Part shown: positions 4,811-5,065 of the stretch, one piece after another
How positions within the stretch are numbered: the first letter of the stretch is position 1
How the letters are laid out: the number at the start of each line of letters is the position of its first letter
Assembly (NCBI GenBank): GCA_002450255.1
Contig: DJYW01000075.1
Coordinates: forward strand, 1 to 5,065
From: Gammaproteobacteria bacterium UBA6968
Lineage (GTDB): Bacteria > Pseudomonadota > Gammaproteobacteria > Pseudomonadales > Azotimanducaceae
Direction of reading: 5' to 3'
Length of the DNA: 5,065 nt
Notes under the pieces: model-generated
Told to the model about the DNA's origin: nothing
What the model saw: only the letters and a program-made list of their open reading frames with translations
Database searches by the model: none
Position numbers and translations under genes: made by a program

Positions 4811-5065
4811 ATGGACGCAAGCGAGACTCAGTCCGCTCGGCAGCAGCGAGTAGCCCGATTCGCATTCGCGGGTGTCATAGTCGCATTAATTGTCATTTTT
4901 ATCGTGAGAAATGCAGACAGTTACAATGATCTGAATATTGAGTTTCGCTACAGCGTACTTGTAGACAAGGTACAGCCTATCCAAGACGCAGTAGAGGCAG
5001 CTTTATTATCCGGGCGCGTCGCAAATATGGACTCTCTCGACAGCGGCCTGGAAGGGTTGCCCGAT
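4811..5065 (+). CDS. Membrane-anchored, possibly pilin-like protein (3' end beyond window)
   Basis: The ATG at 4811 opens a frame of 85 codons that runs uninterrupted off the window end. The product starts with a polar segment (MDASETQSARQQRVAR), has one hydrophobic helix (about 17-33, FAFAGVIVALIVIFIV), then a polar region with an amphipathic helix (YSVLVDKVQPIQDAVEAALL) followed by an acidic, serine-rich part. This order of basic N-terminus, one membrane helix and long amphipathic helix repeats the layout of the pilin-like protein at 3219-3758, again without a prepilin peptidase site. The two may be distant paralogues, although direct residue identity is low by eye. AAGAG about 7 bases before the ATG is a modest ribosome site. 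The C-terminal half, where a cysteine pair would be expected, is outside the window. Function is unknown. Confidence 0.7.
   Translation, partial: MDASETQSARQQRVARFAFAGVIVALIVIFIVRNADSYNDLNIEFRYSVLVDKVQPIQDAVEAALLSGRVANMDSLDSGLEGLPD

Noticed and set aside
1..5065. CRISPR array, tRNA, rRNA or known riboswitch
   Set aside because: No regularly spaced repeats of CRISPR length, no cloverleaf with TTCGANTC-type arm and matching acceptor stem, and no recognised riboswitch core were found on either strand by eye.

Overview
The window reads as an ordinary chromosomal stretch of a Gram-negative bacterium, probably a gammaproteobacterium of the marine, hydrocarbon- or steroid-degrading kind. This placement is inferred from the style of the glutathione S-transferase-like and nitroreductase proteins and the roughly 50% GC; it was not tested by any search. 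Genes are loosely packed and several stretches hold decayed or start-less reading frames.

Left part (1-2166): three genes of small-molecule or redox type. A glutathione S-transferase-like protein with a C-terminal membrane segment lies on the minus strand (85-930). A broken Gfo/Idh/MocA-type dehydrogenase lies on the plus strand (1115-1447), with an in-frame stop and a ruined nucleotide-binding motif. A GTG-started FMN nitroreductase lies on the minus strand (1474-2151).

Middle part (2152-3218): about 1 kb with no intact gene. It contains one convincing coding remnant on the minus strand (2580-2909) that lacks a usable start and carries a stop codon near its beginning. A hairpin resembling a terminator follows it, and several other inverted repeats lie around it.

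Right part (3219-5065): a divergent cluster of small membrane-anchored proteins. On the minus strand is a pilin-like protein (3219-3758) with one N-terminal membrane helix and a C-terminal cysteine pair, but no prepilin peptidase site. Upstream of it are a strong 33-nt hairpin and a 28-codon frame whose stop overlaps its start codon. On the plus strand are a small protein with two membrane segments (4278-4568) and the first 85 codons of another protein with one membrane helix (4811 to the window end), whose layout resembles the pilin-like protein. The roughly 500-bp divergent region between the two arms holds a terminator-like hairpin and no gene I can defend.

Nothing here amounts to a recognisable new defence, mobile or RNA system. 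The points most worth a second look are the non-canonical pilin-like proteins, the hairpin and mini-frame ahead of one of them, and the two gene remnants.
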